Assembly (NCBI GenBank): GCA_964553775.1
Contig: CAZKLU010000051.1
Location: forward strand, 1 to 12,828
Direction of reading: 5' to 3'
DNA: 12,828 bases
Source of the DNA: RUG626 sp964553775
GTDB lineage: Bacteria; Bacillota; Clostridia; Oscillospirales; Oscillospiraceae
The notes beneath the pieces are model-generated. The model searched no databases. It was given only the letters and a program-made list of their open reading frames with translations, and was not told the origin of the DNA. The translations under genes were made by a program, and so were the position numbers. Within the stretch, counting starts at the first letter, position 1, and the number at the start of each line of letters is the position of its first letter. Below are positions 7,000 through 12,828 of this stretch, one piece after another.

Positions 7000-8374
7000 A
7001 GAATTCAAGAATCGCCCTTGTAAACATCTGCCCAGACAACAGAAGCTCCTCAAGCGGCATACGCTCATCAGGCTCGTGCATATGGTAGCTGCCTCCTGGG
7101 AACTCGCAGCCGAACGCGACGGCACCTTTGATTCCATGTACATACGTTCCTCCGCCTATGGCGAGGGCTTTCCCCTGCTGACCGGTAAAGTCATTGTATA
7201 TTTTCAAAAGCGTCTTTACAAATTTTGAATCCGACGGCGTATTATGAGGGGGTGTCAGACCTGTTATTTTGAGCGTCAAGCCCTTTCCGAGGGCGCACCT
7301 GAGCTTCGCCGCCACAACGTGACCGTCGGCACAGATCGGAATGCGGCAGTCAACCTTTACGGAAAGCCCCGACTCCGCGCTGTAATCCAGTACGCCGAGG
7401 TTCATCGTCAGCGCGCCGGATTCCTCATCCTCACGGAACGCCCCGCAGGCACGACCCGATGTATCTCCGAACGGTATAGCGTTCGCGAGCTTCTTAATGG
7501 TATCGTGTACTCTCTCGCCCTCGATCGGCAGTCTGGACAGCCCCTCCAGCATAGCGCAGACGGCGTTGACACCCTCTTCGGGTATTGAGGCATGGCTTGC
7601 CGTTCCCGTGCAGGTAATTTTTATATTGCCATCTCCAACGGTTTCAAAATCGAATTTCGCGGCAATATTCGAGAACGCGGCTTTTACCGCTTCCATATCG
7701 AGTCGCGCAACCACAGCCTTGCATTCGGCTGGCACGGCATTCGGAACAGTTCCGCCGGATATACTGAGAACGCTCCCCTCTCTGTCATATGGGGCAGAGA
7801 TAAGCATATTGAGATGACCCTTTTCGAGGTTCACAACGGGGAATGAAGCGTCCGGCGTAAACAGCATTGGGGGCAGCTCGTGGTTTTTTCTGTACCACGC
7901 TATATCCTCGCTGCCTGTCTCCTCCGCGCTGCCGAGAATTAGCTGAACCTTTCTTTTGAGCGGTATATTAAGCGCGTGGATCGCCCTCAGAGCGTATAAA
8001 GCCGCGACAGCGGGACCTTTATCGTCGGCTACTCCGCGCCCATAGAGTATGCCGTTCTCCAGTGTCATTGTAAACGGCTCCGTTTTTGTCCACTTCCCCG
8101 CCGGAGGAACAACGTCAAGGTGTGCAAGTATTCCAAGCTGCGGCTTGCCATCGCCCAGCTCTATAAGTGTCACTCTGTCATCTATCACATTGGCATCAAG
8201 CCCAAACGATTCAGCCATTCCGACAGCAACGTCAAGTGCCTCCCGCGCCGCTCTGCCGTAAGGCGCGTCGCAACGGGCATCCTCACGCACACTTGGTATT
8301 GAGACAAGCGCGGCTATGTCAGCGGCAAGTTCATTTTGATGAGTTGTGAAAAATTCTCTGATTCTGTCATCCAT
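6989..8374 (-). CDS. pepV: M20 family dipeptidase (PepV/Sapep type)
   Basis: A 461-residue cytoplasmic metallopeptidase expected to cleave dipeptides using two zinc or manganese ions. Visible residues: H85 and D87 in LAHLDVVP, D117/D118 in GRGVADDKGP, E151/E152 in GSAEETGSED, D175 in FTPDASFPV, and H433 in HMHEPDE. These match the M20 metal and catalytic set in order, and the length equals the PepV group. A central dimerisation/lid domain lies between ~190 and ~390. ATG 8374 has GGAGAG (8382-8387) at 7-nt spacing. It is first in the overlapping operon and would supply free amino acids. The membrane protein gene begins inside its last codons. Confidence 0.92.
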   Translation of the reverse strand: MDDRIREFFTTHQNELAADIAALVSIPSVREDARCDAPYGRAAREALDVAVGMAESFGLDANVIDDRVTLIELGDGKPQLGILAHLDVVPPAGKWTKTEPFTMTLENGILYGRGVADDKGPAVAALYALRAIHALNIPLKRKVQLILGSAEETGSEDIAWYRKNHELPPMLFTPDASFPVVNLEKGHLNMLISAPYDREGSVLSISGGTVPNAVPAECKAVVARLDMEAVKAAFSNIAAKFDFETVGDGNIKITCTGTASHASIPEEGVNAVCAMLEGLSRLPIEGERVHDTIKKLANAIPFGDTSGRACGAFREDEESGALTMNLGVLDYSAESGLSVKVDCRIPICADGHVVAAKLRCALGKGLTLKITGLTPPHNTPSDSKFVKTLLKIYNDFTGQQGKALAIGGGTYVHGIKGAVAFGCEFPGGSYHMHEPDERMPLEELLLSGQMFTRAILEFCGG

Positions 8375-8462
8375 TATGTTACTCTCCTGTATTTATACCG
8401 CGTGTACGCGGACTTCCCGGAATACCGGAACCCCGCAGTGAGCGGTGAATTTATACTCATAG

Positions 8463-8478
8463 CCGAAAAGATTTTCGG
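8463..8478. repeat. Near-perfect palindrome CCGAAAAGATTTTCGG
   Basis: Seven-base arms CCGAAAA/TTTTCGG surround a 2-nt centre, about 90 nt upstream of the dipeptidase start. The size and symmetry suit a dimeric regulator's operator for the minus-strand operon, or simply a small hairpin. Purely structural evidence. Confidence 0.4.
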
Positions 8479-8631
8479 TCATGAGACTTTTGCGGAAATT
8501 TATATTGGAGCCGGCAATACGCAAAAATTCTGTAATGTTCTTTTCGATTATAAAACCGTCAAAGCGGAAAAATGCCCGTAACAGCCATATTGAGCAGCAA
8601 TAATTCAAAAACATTCCTCAAGCCGCACGAA

Positions 8632-8645
8632 TTATGCTCAGAATT
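8632..8645. repeat. 14-nt intergenic repeat, copy 1
   Basis: TTATGCTCAGAATT is identical to 12480-12493, with a two-mismatch relative at 12683-12696. All copies are in AT-rich intergenic DNA. Function unknown. Confidence 0.45.
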
Positions 8646-8672
8646 ATACGGATCCCCGCTTTAATCATATAT

Positions 8673-8693
8673 ACGCCGCCTTTGGCGTTTTTT
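8673..8693 (+). terminator. Terminator-like hairpin on the plus strand
   Basis: ACGCC (8673-8677) pairs with GGCGT (8684-8688) around a 6-nt loop and is followed by TTTTT to 8693. No plus-strand gene is recognised upstream, so it either ends an antisense or non-coding transcript or is fortuitous. Confidence 0.35.
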
Positions 8694-8784
8694 CATTGGC
8701 GGCAAACGGCGCGGCAGCTTCCCGTGCGGATAAATCGAAAGGATTTGCTCTGACCTGTCTAAAATTTTGAATATATTATTCCTG

Positions 8785-8814
8785 ACGGCTTTTTGCGTAT
8801 TGGATAAAAGCCGT
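8785..8814. repeat. Inverted repeat, 9-bp arms
   Basis: ACGGCTTTT (8785-8793) and AAAAGCCGT (8806-8814) are perfect complements around a 12-nt loop. No T-run follows on either strand beyond the stem, so it is not a standard terminator. It may stabilise the 3' end of the ROK transcript or be part of a dispersed palindromic element. Confidence 0.45.
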
Positions 8815-9088
8815 AATCATGAGCGGCGGCAATATACAAAATCTTCTGTCAGAGTCAAAAGCTCTCTTATATTGTGAGTGTTTCAGATTATGTCAAACTC
8901 CGAATATTTTTTGATTTTATCGCAAAATTCTCAAAGACCTTCAGTTGCGAATATCTTTGCCGGATTTTATTTATGGTGGTTCTTTGAATGCTAAGAGATT
9001 ATATTTCAGCGGCACCCGCGCACGAAGAGAAATCGCGCTGTAGAATGCGAATACTCTGTGACAGATTACACCATCCGCAATCAGCTTC

Positions 9089-9124
9089 TATAGTAAACGG
9101 CAAAAATAAATGCCGTTTACTATA
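9089..9124. repeat. Perfect 14-bp inverted repeat downstream of the ROK gene
   Basis: TATAGTAAACGGCA (9089-9102) and TGCCGTTTACTATA (9111-9124) are perfect reverse complements around an 8-nt A-rich loop. It lies 47 nt past the ROK stop codon. There is no U-tract after the stem on the minus strand, so it is not a canonical intrinsic terminator. It could be a 3' stabilising hairpin, a palindromic intergenic repeat or a regulator site. Confidence 0.7.
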
Positions 9125-9170
9125 ATGCCTTAAATCATCGTTTTGCTCACGCCTTGCGGCGGCGGAACAT

Positions 9171-10133
9171 TCAATGGTCACATATAACCGCGTATGCTCC
9201 GCAGAGTACCGAGTCATCGCCAAGTGCCGCAGTCTTCAGCTCTACAGTATCAATTATCGACGGCATAGCGTATAGATTCACCTCGGCAAGTATCTTTTGA
9301 AGGAACACATCGCCGACCGCCTCCATGACACCGCCGCCATAGACTACAACATCGGGGCTTATCGTGTTTATCATGTTTCCGGTCGCGACGGCAAGATAGT
9401 GGCAGGCGCGGTTCACCGCCTCCATCACAACGGCGTCTCCGGCTTCAATCGCTTTCTTGAGGTACTTGCTCTTGAATACGCCGTTTTCTATTTTGCCCTC
9501 CATCATTGTCTTTCTGCCGCGCGATATTTGCTGGTTGATGTACGCGGTCATTCCCTTCTTGCTTGAGAACGCTTCAAGGCACCCCCTCTGACCGCAGCTG
9601 CAGAGCGGACCCTCTGGGTCAAGTATCATGTGTCCGTACTCCGCTCCTTTGAACTGGTTTCCGGTAAAGAGCTTATCGTCAAGTATAAGTCCTCCGCCCA
9701 TGCCGGTTCCCACAAAGAATCCGACAACATTGTGACATCCCTTTGCCGCGCCGTATCTGTATTCGCCCAGAACGCCAAGGTTCACATCGTTGCCTATATA
9801 GAACGGCACACCAAACTTCTTCTCAAGGGGTGATTTTATGTCATAGTCACGCCACGGGAGATTGGGCGAAAATTTGACAATTCCAGAATCCTGATCGATT
9901 ACCCCCGGCGCACCGGCGGCTATAGCGCGTAAATTATCCTTTTTCAGACCGAAATCCTTCTTTATCTGGTCAACTACGCTGATTATAAGCTCCTCAATAT
10001 TCTGTGAGGAATCGCCGGACGATTTTGTTTTCTTTTTGAGTCGGGCGACGATTTTGCCCTTTTCATCGAATATACCGGCGAGAATTTTCGTGCCGCCTAT
10101 GTCAAGGCAGATACTGCACTGTCCTTTAGCCAC
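9171..10133 (-). CDS. ROK-family sugar kinase (glucokinase-like)
   Basis: A 320-residue cytoplasmic kinase expected to phosphorylate glucose or a related hexose with ATP. The phosphate-binding motif DIGGTK is at 11-16, catalytic Asp116 in GNDVNLG, and the glycine-rich FFVGTGMGGGLI at 139-150. The ROK zinc site comprises H168 (AEYGHM) with C178, C180 and C185 in CSCGQRGCLE. It has no N-terminal helix-turn-helix, so it is an enzyme rather than an NagC/XylR-type repressor. GTG 10133 is the only usable start because a TGA lies in frame just upstream. Its ribosome site is 11 nt away and better placed for a 4-codon ORF that overlaps the start. Substrate specificity cannot be fixed from sequence; allose, mannose or N-acetylglucosamine are alternatives. 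Confidence 0.93.
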   Translation of the reverse strand: MAKGQCSICLDIGGTKILAGIFDEKGKIVARLKKKTKSSGDSSQNIEELIISVVDQIKKDFGLKKDNLRAIAAGAPGVIDQDSGIVKFSPNLPWRDYDIKSPLEKKFGVPFYIGNDVNLGVLGEYRYGAAKGCHNVVGFFVGTGMGGGLILDDKLFTGNQFKGAEYGHMILDPEGPLCSCGQRGCLEAFSSKKGMTAYINQQISRGRKTMMEGKIENGVFKSKYLKKAIEAGDAVVMEAVNRACHYLAVATGNMINTISPDVVVYGGGVMEAVGDVFLQKILAEVNLYAMPSIIDTVELKTAALGDDSVLCGAYAVICDH

Positions 10134-10140
10134 GGTTCAT
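10126..10140 (-). CDS. Four-codon upstream ORF (MNRG) overlapping the ROK start
   Basis: On the minus strand ATG AAC CGT GGC TAA begins 4 nt after a strong AAAGGAGG (10145-10152) and ends inside the ROK gene. Its third and fourth codons contain the ROK GTG start in another frame. Ribosomes would terminate 5 nt past that GTG, a layout suited to reinitiation. It could equally be a chance ATG, or reflect a base error near the start. Confidence 0.4.
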   Translation of the reverse strand: MNRG

Positions 10141-10166
10141 TTTACCTCCTTTGAATTGAAGCCCGT

Positions 10167-10231
10167 CCCGCAGGTGATGCCGCGCCTTATATCGCGCTAA
10201 ACCACTGCGCGGCACTGAATCTCACCGCGGG
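10167..10231 (-). promoter_or_regulatory. Structured leader of the ROK gene with two alternative folds
   Basis: CCCGC-a-GGTGA-TGCCGCGC (10167-10185) pairs with GCGCGGCA (10207-10214), TCACC (10222-10226) and GCGGG (10227-10231), leaving one single-base bulge and a 7-nt bulge. Inside the loop CGCGC (10193-10197) can pair with the same GCGCG (10207-10211), so a local hairpin competes with the long stem. It lies about 15 nt upstream of the ribosome site. No known riboswitch class is recognised. Confidence 0.5.
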
Positions 10232-10491
10232 GCGTGTCTTCAAAGTTTACAGAAAATTTATTTGGAGACGGAAAATTTTCCCGTCATCCATTTATAATGG
10301 GGCAAACAGCAAAATTGCCGTCTGCTTCCGTTTTTTAAGATTTGGAAGAAAACAGACGATTGCTTGCACGGTGAAACAATGGCTGACCGAATAGAAATTA
10401 CACCGCCAATGCGAGCGCGATAGCCCGAACACCGTTATAGACAATGTACGTTTTCATCTATACCGCTTCACAACATATACTGCCGACAGCG
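10232..10491. other. Non-coding region upstream of the ROK gene, to the gap
   Basis: No gene is seen. It contains GACGG/CCGTC around an AAAATTTT core (10267-10285) and a nested hairpin with arms CGTCTG/CAGACG (10319-10324, 10353-10358) and CTTCC/GGAAG (10325-10329, 10344-10348). A TATAAA-like -10 on the minus strand occurs near 10290, but no convincing -35 accompanies it. Confidence 0.5.
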
Positions 10492-10591
10492 NNNNNNNNN
10501 NNNNNNNNNNNNNNNNNNNNNNNNNNNNNNNNNNNNNNNNNNNNNNNNNNNNNNNNNNNNNNNNNNNNNNNNNNNNNNNNNNNNNNNNNNN
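10492..10591. other. Assembly gap of 100 N
   Basis: Exactly 100 undetermined bases, the conventional placeholder for a scaffold gap of unknown true size. It lies between the ROK leader and the 3' flank of the mutase gene, so their spacing is not known and a gene could be missing. Confidence 0.98.
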
Positions 10592-10630
10592 GCACCGTCA
10601 CAGGCACCGTACACGGTCTGTAGTCTGGAA

Positions 10631-12358
10631 TTATTTTCCGAGAGACAACGCCCACTCAGAGTACTGACCGACCTTCTCGCGGCAGGCTTCAAGCTCGTCA
10701 CTGTGCGCGAGTACATATACCTTTACCTTCGGCTCGGTTCCGGACGGACGAACGATTATTACTGTACCATCATCGAGGACGAACGACACGACGTTCGAGC
10801 CGGAAAGTTCCATCTGAACAACTTCGCCGCTCTCGGTTGATTTCTCGCTGCCGTCCTGATAGTCGCGTATGAGCTTTACAAGCTCTCCGGCAATCTCCTT
10901 CGGCGGGTTGGAACGGAGGTTCGCCATGAGATCCTTCATCTTCTTCGCGCCGTCAAGACCGGGCATGACAAGGTTAAGGGTCTTTTCTATGTACGCGCCG
11001 TATTTCTCGTAGAGCGCGTCAAGAGCGTCAACAAGAGCGATACCCTGATTGAAGTAGTACGCTGCCATCTCAGAGAGAACTACAGCCGCTGTCACAGCGT
11101 CCTTGTCGCGCACATAGTCGCCGAACATATAGCCGTATGATTCCTCAAATGAGAATATAACCTTACCCTCGCCTGATTCCTCAAGAGCGTTCTTCTTCTC
11201 CGCAATGAACTTGAATCCTGTAAACGTATCGTAGCACGCAACGCCGTTCTTATTCGCGATAGTCCTCGCCATCTCAGAGGAAACGATTGATTTAAGAGCG
11301 ACAGGATTTTTCGGCATAGTGCCGGCGCGGTTGCGGGCGTTAATTACATAGTCGAGCATGAGTACGCCTGTCTGGTTGCCGGTGAACGGAATGAACTTGC
11401 CGTCGTGGTCACGCACCATCAGACCGACACGGTCGGCATCAGGATCGGAACCAAGAATGAAATCCGCACCGACTTTGTTCGCAAGGTCAACAGCGAGATA
11501 GAAGCCTTCGGGATTTTCGGGGTTCGGAGATGCCACTGTCGGGAAGTTGCCGTCAGGAACCATCTGCTCCTCGACACAGTAGATATGTTTAAGACCCATT
11601 CTCTTGAGAACCTCAGGAATGAGTTCTCTGCCCGTACCATGGAACGGAGTAAATACCATCTTGAAGTTGTCAGCAGCCTTGGCAATAACAGTCGGGTCGC
11701 ACTGCTGGCTGAGGGCGTGTTCAAGGAACTTTTCGTCTGTCTCCTTGCCCATGAGCGTGATAAGCCCCTTTGAAAGTGCCTCATTGTAATCCATGGTCTT
11801 TACGCAGTCGAACACATCGAGACCGCTCATTTTTTCAGCAACGGCTGATGCGTGCTGAGGCGGGAGCTGCGCGCCGTCAGACCAATAGACCTTGTAGCCG
11901 TTATACTCCTTCGGGTTGTGGCTTGCGGTGATGTTGATACCCGCCTTACAGCCGTACTCGCGTATAGCAAACGAAAGCTCCGGAGTTGGTCTCATACCCT
12001 CGAAAAGACGGACATTGATACCATTTGCCGCCATGACGCAGGCAGCTTCTCTTGCGAACTCCGCGCTGTGGTTACGGCAGTCGTAGCATACCGCGACACC
12101 CTCTTTTGCCGCCTCGGCTCCCTCCTCAAGAACAACCTCGGCAAATGCCTGTGTTGTGTGGCGAATGACATAGACGTTCATTCTGTAAAGACCCACCGCC
12201 ATTGTGCCGCGAAGTCCTGCGGTGCCGAACGCGAGATAGTCGCAGAAGCGGCTCTCTATTTCCTTTTCGTCTCCGGCAATTGATTCAAGCTCCGCTTTGT
12301 CCTCGGCTGAAAGAGCCGGGCTTTCCAGCCACTTCTGATACTGTTCCTTGTAATTCAT
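10631..12358 (-). CDS. pgcA: Phospho-sugar mutase (alpha-phosphoglucomutase/phosphomannomutase)
   Basis: A 575-residue enzyme of the alpha-D-phosphohexomutase superfamily, interconverting hexose-6-P and hexose-1-P. Domain motifs occur in order: FGTAGLRG (44-51); the phosphoserine loop TASHNP (144-149) with Ser146; the metal loop DPDADR (305-310); the sugar-binding loop GFKFIAEK (381-388) with EESYGY (405-410); and the phosphate-binding RPSGTEP (537-543). Length fits the long Firmicutes PgcA/YhxB group rather than the ~450-residue GlmM or ManB groups. ATG 12358 has GGAG 9 nt upstream. It would feed glucose-1-P into glycogen, wall polymer and glycolipid synthesis. With the ROK kinase across the gap it forms a plausible glucose to G6P to G1P route. 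A promoter is seen at 12544-12572. Confidence 0.96.
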   Translation of the reverse strand: MNYKEQYQKWLESPALSAEDKAELESIAGDEKEIESRFCDYLAFGTAGLRGTMAVGLYRMNVYVIRHTTQAFAEVVLEEGAEAAKEGVAVCYDCRNHSAEFAREAACVMAANGINVRLFEGMRPTPELSFAIREYGCKAGINITASHNPKEYNGYKVYWSDGAQLPPQHASAVAEKMSGLDVFDCVKTMDYNEALSKGLITLMGKETDEKFLEHALSQQCDPTVIAKAADNFKMVFTPFHGTGRELIPEVLKRMGLKHIYCVEEQMVPDGNFPTVASPNPENPEGFYLAVDLANKVGADFILGSDPDADRVGLMVRDHDGKFIPFTGNQTGVLMLDYVINARNRAGTMPKNPVALKSIVSSEMARTIANKNGVACYDTFTGFKFIAEKKNALEESGEGKVIFSFEESYGYMFGDYVRDKDAVTAAVVLSEMAAYYFNQGIALVDALDALYEKYGAYIEKTLNLVMPGLDGAKKMKDLMANLRSNPPKEIAGELVKLIRDYQDGSEKSTESGEVVQMELSGSNVVSFVLDDGTVIIVRPSGTEPKVKVYVLAHSDELEACREKVGQYSEWALSLGK

Positions 12359-12393
12359 GCGTATAATCTCCTTTTACTATGTTATTTTATAAG

Positions 12394-12477
12394 CCGCGCC
12401 TAACGGGTTTTCTCTCCGTGGCGGACTTTTGTTGATATATGCACCGCTTTGACGCGGCTTTGTCGGCACATACCGAC
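12394..12477 (-). promoter_or_regulatory. Structured 5' leader of the mutase gene
   Basis: Two hairpins lie between the promoter and the start codon. One has arms CCGC/GCGG (12394-12397, 12421-12424) with inner ACGG/CCGT (12403-12406, 12416-12419). The other is GTCGG/CCGAC (12462-12466, 12473-12477) with a 6-nt loop. The ~180-nt leader is long for a constitutive gene. No known riboswitch is recognised. Confidence 0.4.
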
Positions 12478-12479
12478 TG

Positions 12480-12493
12480 TTATGCTCAGAATT
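12480..12493. repeat. 14-nt intergenic repeat, copy 2
   Basis: TTATGCTCAGAATT, identical to 8632-8645. A related sequence with two changes lies at 12683-12696. This copy is inside the mutase leader. Confidence 0.45.
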
Positions 12494-12543
12494 GAATAAA
12501 ATTTTAGCTTTGACTGCCTGAAATCTGTAAAACACTTTGCGAA

Positions 12544-12572
12544 GTTATAATTTGCGAATACTCAATTCTCAA
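12544..12572 (-). promoter_or_regulatory. Sigma-A promoter of the mutase gene
   Basis: On the minus strand: -35 TTGAGA (12567-12572), a 17-bp spacer and -10 TATAAC (12544-12549), each matching consensus at five of six positions. Predicted transcription start is near 12537, giving a ~180-nt leader. Confidence 0.65.
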
Positions 12573-12828
12573 AAACTCAAAAACAATAATATTGATTTTC
12601 CCCCGACTCTATCCGGTTTATTTTACAGATTATTATCCGCAATTTACAATTTGCCTGAAACTCTTAAAATTATAGTTTTTCATTATGCCGAGAATTCAAA
12701 TCCTCAAATTTCAAAACGCTCCAGCATAATCAAATCAGTGTATATATGGTTTTGGAACTTCTATGCTTGTCGCAAATTTCACCCGTGCCGTAAAATATAA
12801 AATCCGTCTCGACTATATTTATACCTTC
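12573..12828. other. AT-rich non-coding right end
   Basis: No gene, RNA or strong structure is recognised. A plus-strand frame at 12537-12800 has low-complexity composition, no ribosome site and no family resemblance. One diverged copy of the 14-nt intergenic motif is at 12683-12696. Confidence 0.6.

Larger units (their letters stand above)
8375..9170. other. ~800-bp non-coding interval
   Basis: This lies between the 3' end of the ROK kinase gene and the 5' end of the dipeptidase operon, both on the minus strand. Short reading frames on either strand (for example 8393-8614 minus) have no recognisable family and no convincing ribosome site. It holds inverted repeats at 8463-8478, 8673-8693, 8785-8814 and 9089-9124, and one copy of a 14-nt motif also found at 12480. 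I see no clear sigma-A promoter for the dipeptidase operon. Confidence 0.6.

Noticed and set aside
8393..8614. Minus-strand 73-codon frame upstream of the dipeptidase
   Set aside because: No ribosome site or family resemblance, and it overlaps the leader of the dipeptidase operon.

Overview
The window reads as ordinary chromosome from a low-to-mid GC Firmicute, most likely an uncultured gut-type Clostridia (Oscillospirales-like). This placement is an inference from gene content and signals: AAAGGAGG ribosome sites, sigma-A promoters, a PadR-DUF1700/HAAS-DUF4097 pair, a Cytidylate_kin2-type kinase, a COG2509 flavoprotein, a PepV-like M20 dipeptidase and a PgcA-type phosphohexomutase. No taxonomic marker settles it. 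A run of exactly 100 N (10492-10591) marks a scaffold join, so this is a draft or metagenome assembly and synteny across the gap rests on read linkage.

Layout. 1-540 is non-coding: T/A-rich hairpins and a terminator-like element, then degenerate ~36-bp repeats (about 75-300), then a second copy of the T/A-rich element. 541-861 is a tRNA cluster with a good promoter, tRNA-Ser(UGA), tRNA-Ser(GCU) and a strong terminator. 950-2433 (minus) is a two-gene envelope-sensing type operon: a PadR repressor and a HAAS-DUF4097 beta-solenoid protein, transcribed from a clear promoter that carries a small inverted repeat. Divergent from it, 2671-3288 (plus) encodes a cytidylate-kinase-like protein with its own extended -10 promoter.

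3378-8374 (minus) is a tightly overlapping four-gene operon in the order PepV-like dipeptidase, YihY/BrkB membrane protein, BaiN/HI0933-like flavoprotein, COG2509 flavoprotein, with overlaps of 11, 4 and 4 nt. 8375-9170 is an ~800-bp non-coding interval with several inverted repeats, including a perfect 14-bp one. 9171-10133 (minus) is a ROK-family sugar kinase with a structured leader and a 4-codon upstream ORF overlapping its GTG start. After the gap, 10631-12358 (minus) is a phosphoglucomutase/phosphomannomutase with a ~180-nt structured leader and a recognisable promoter. The rest, to 12828, is AT-rich non-coding DNA.

Functionally, the ROK kinase (sugar to sugar-6-phosphate) and the mutase (sugar-6-P to sugar-1-P) form a plausible sugar activation pair. 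The PadR/HAAS pair is a probable autoregulated envelope-stress module. The four-gene operon has no obvious shared pathway. I found no clear new defence, mobile or biosynthetic system. The most unusual signals are non-coding: the ROK leader and micro-ORF, the degenerate repeats next to the tRNAs, and the perfect palindromes.
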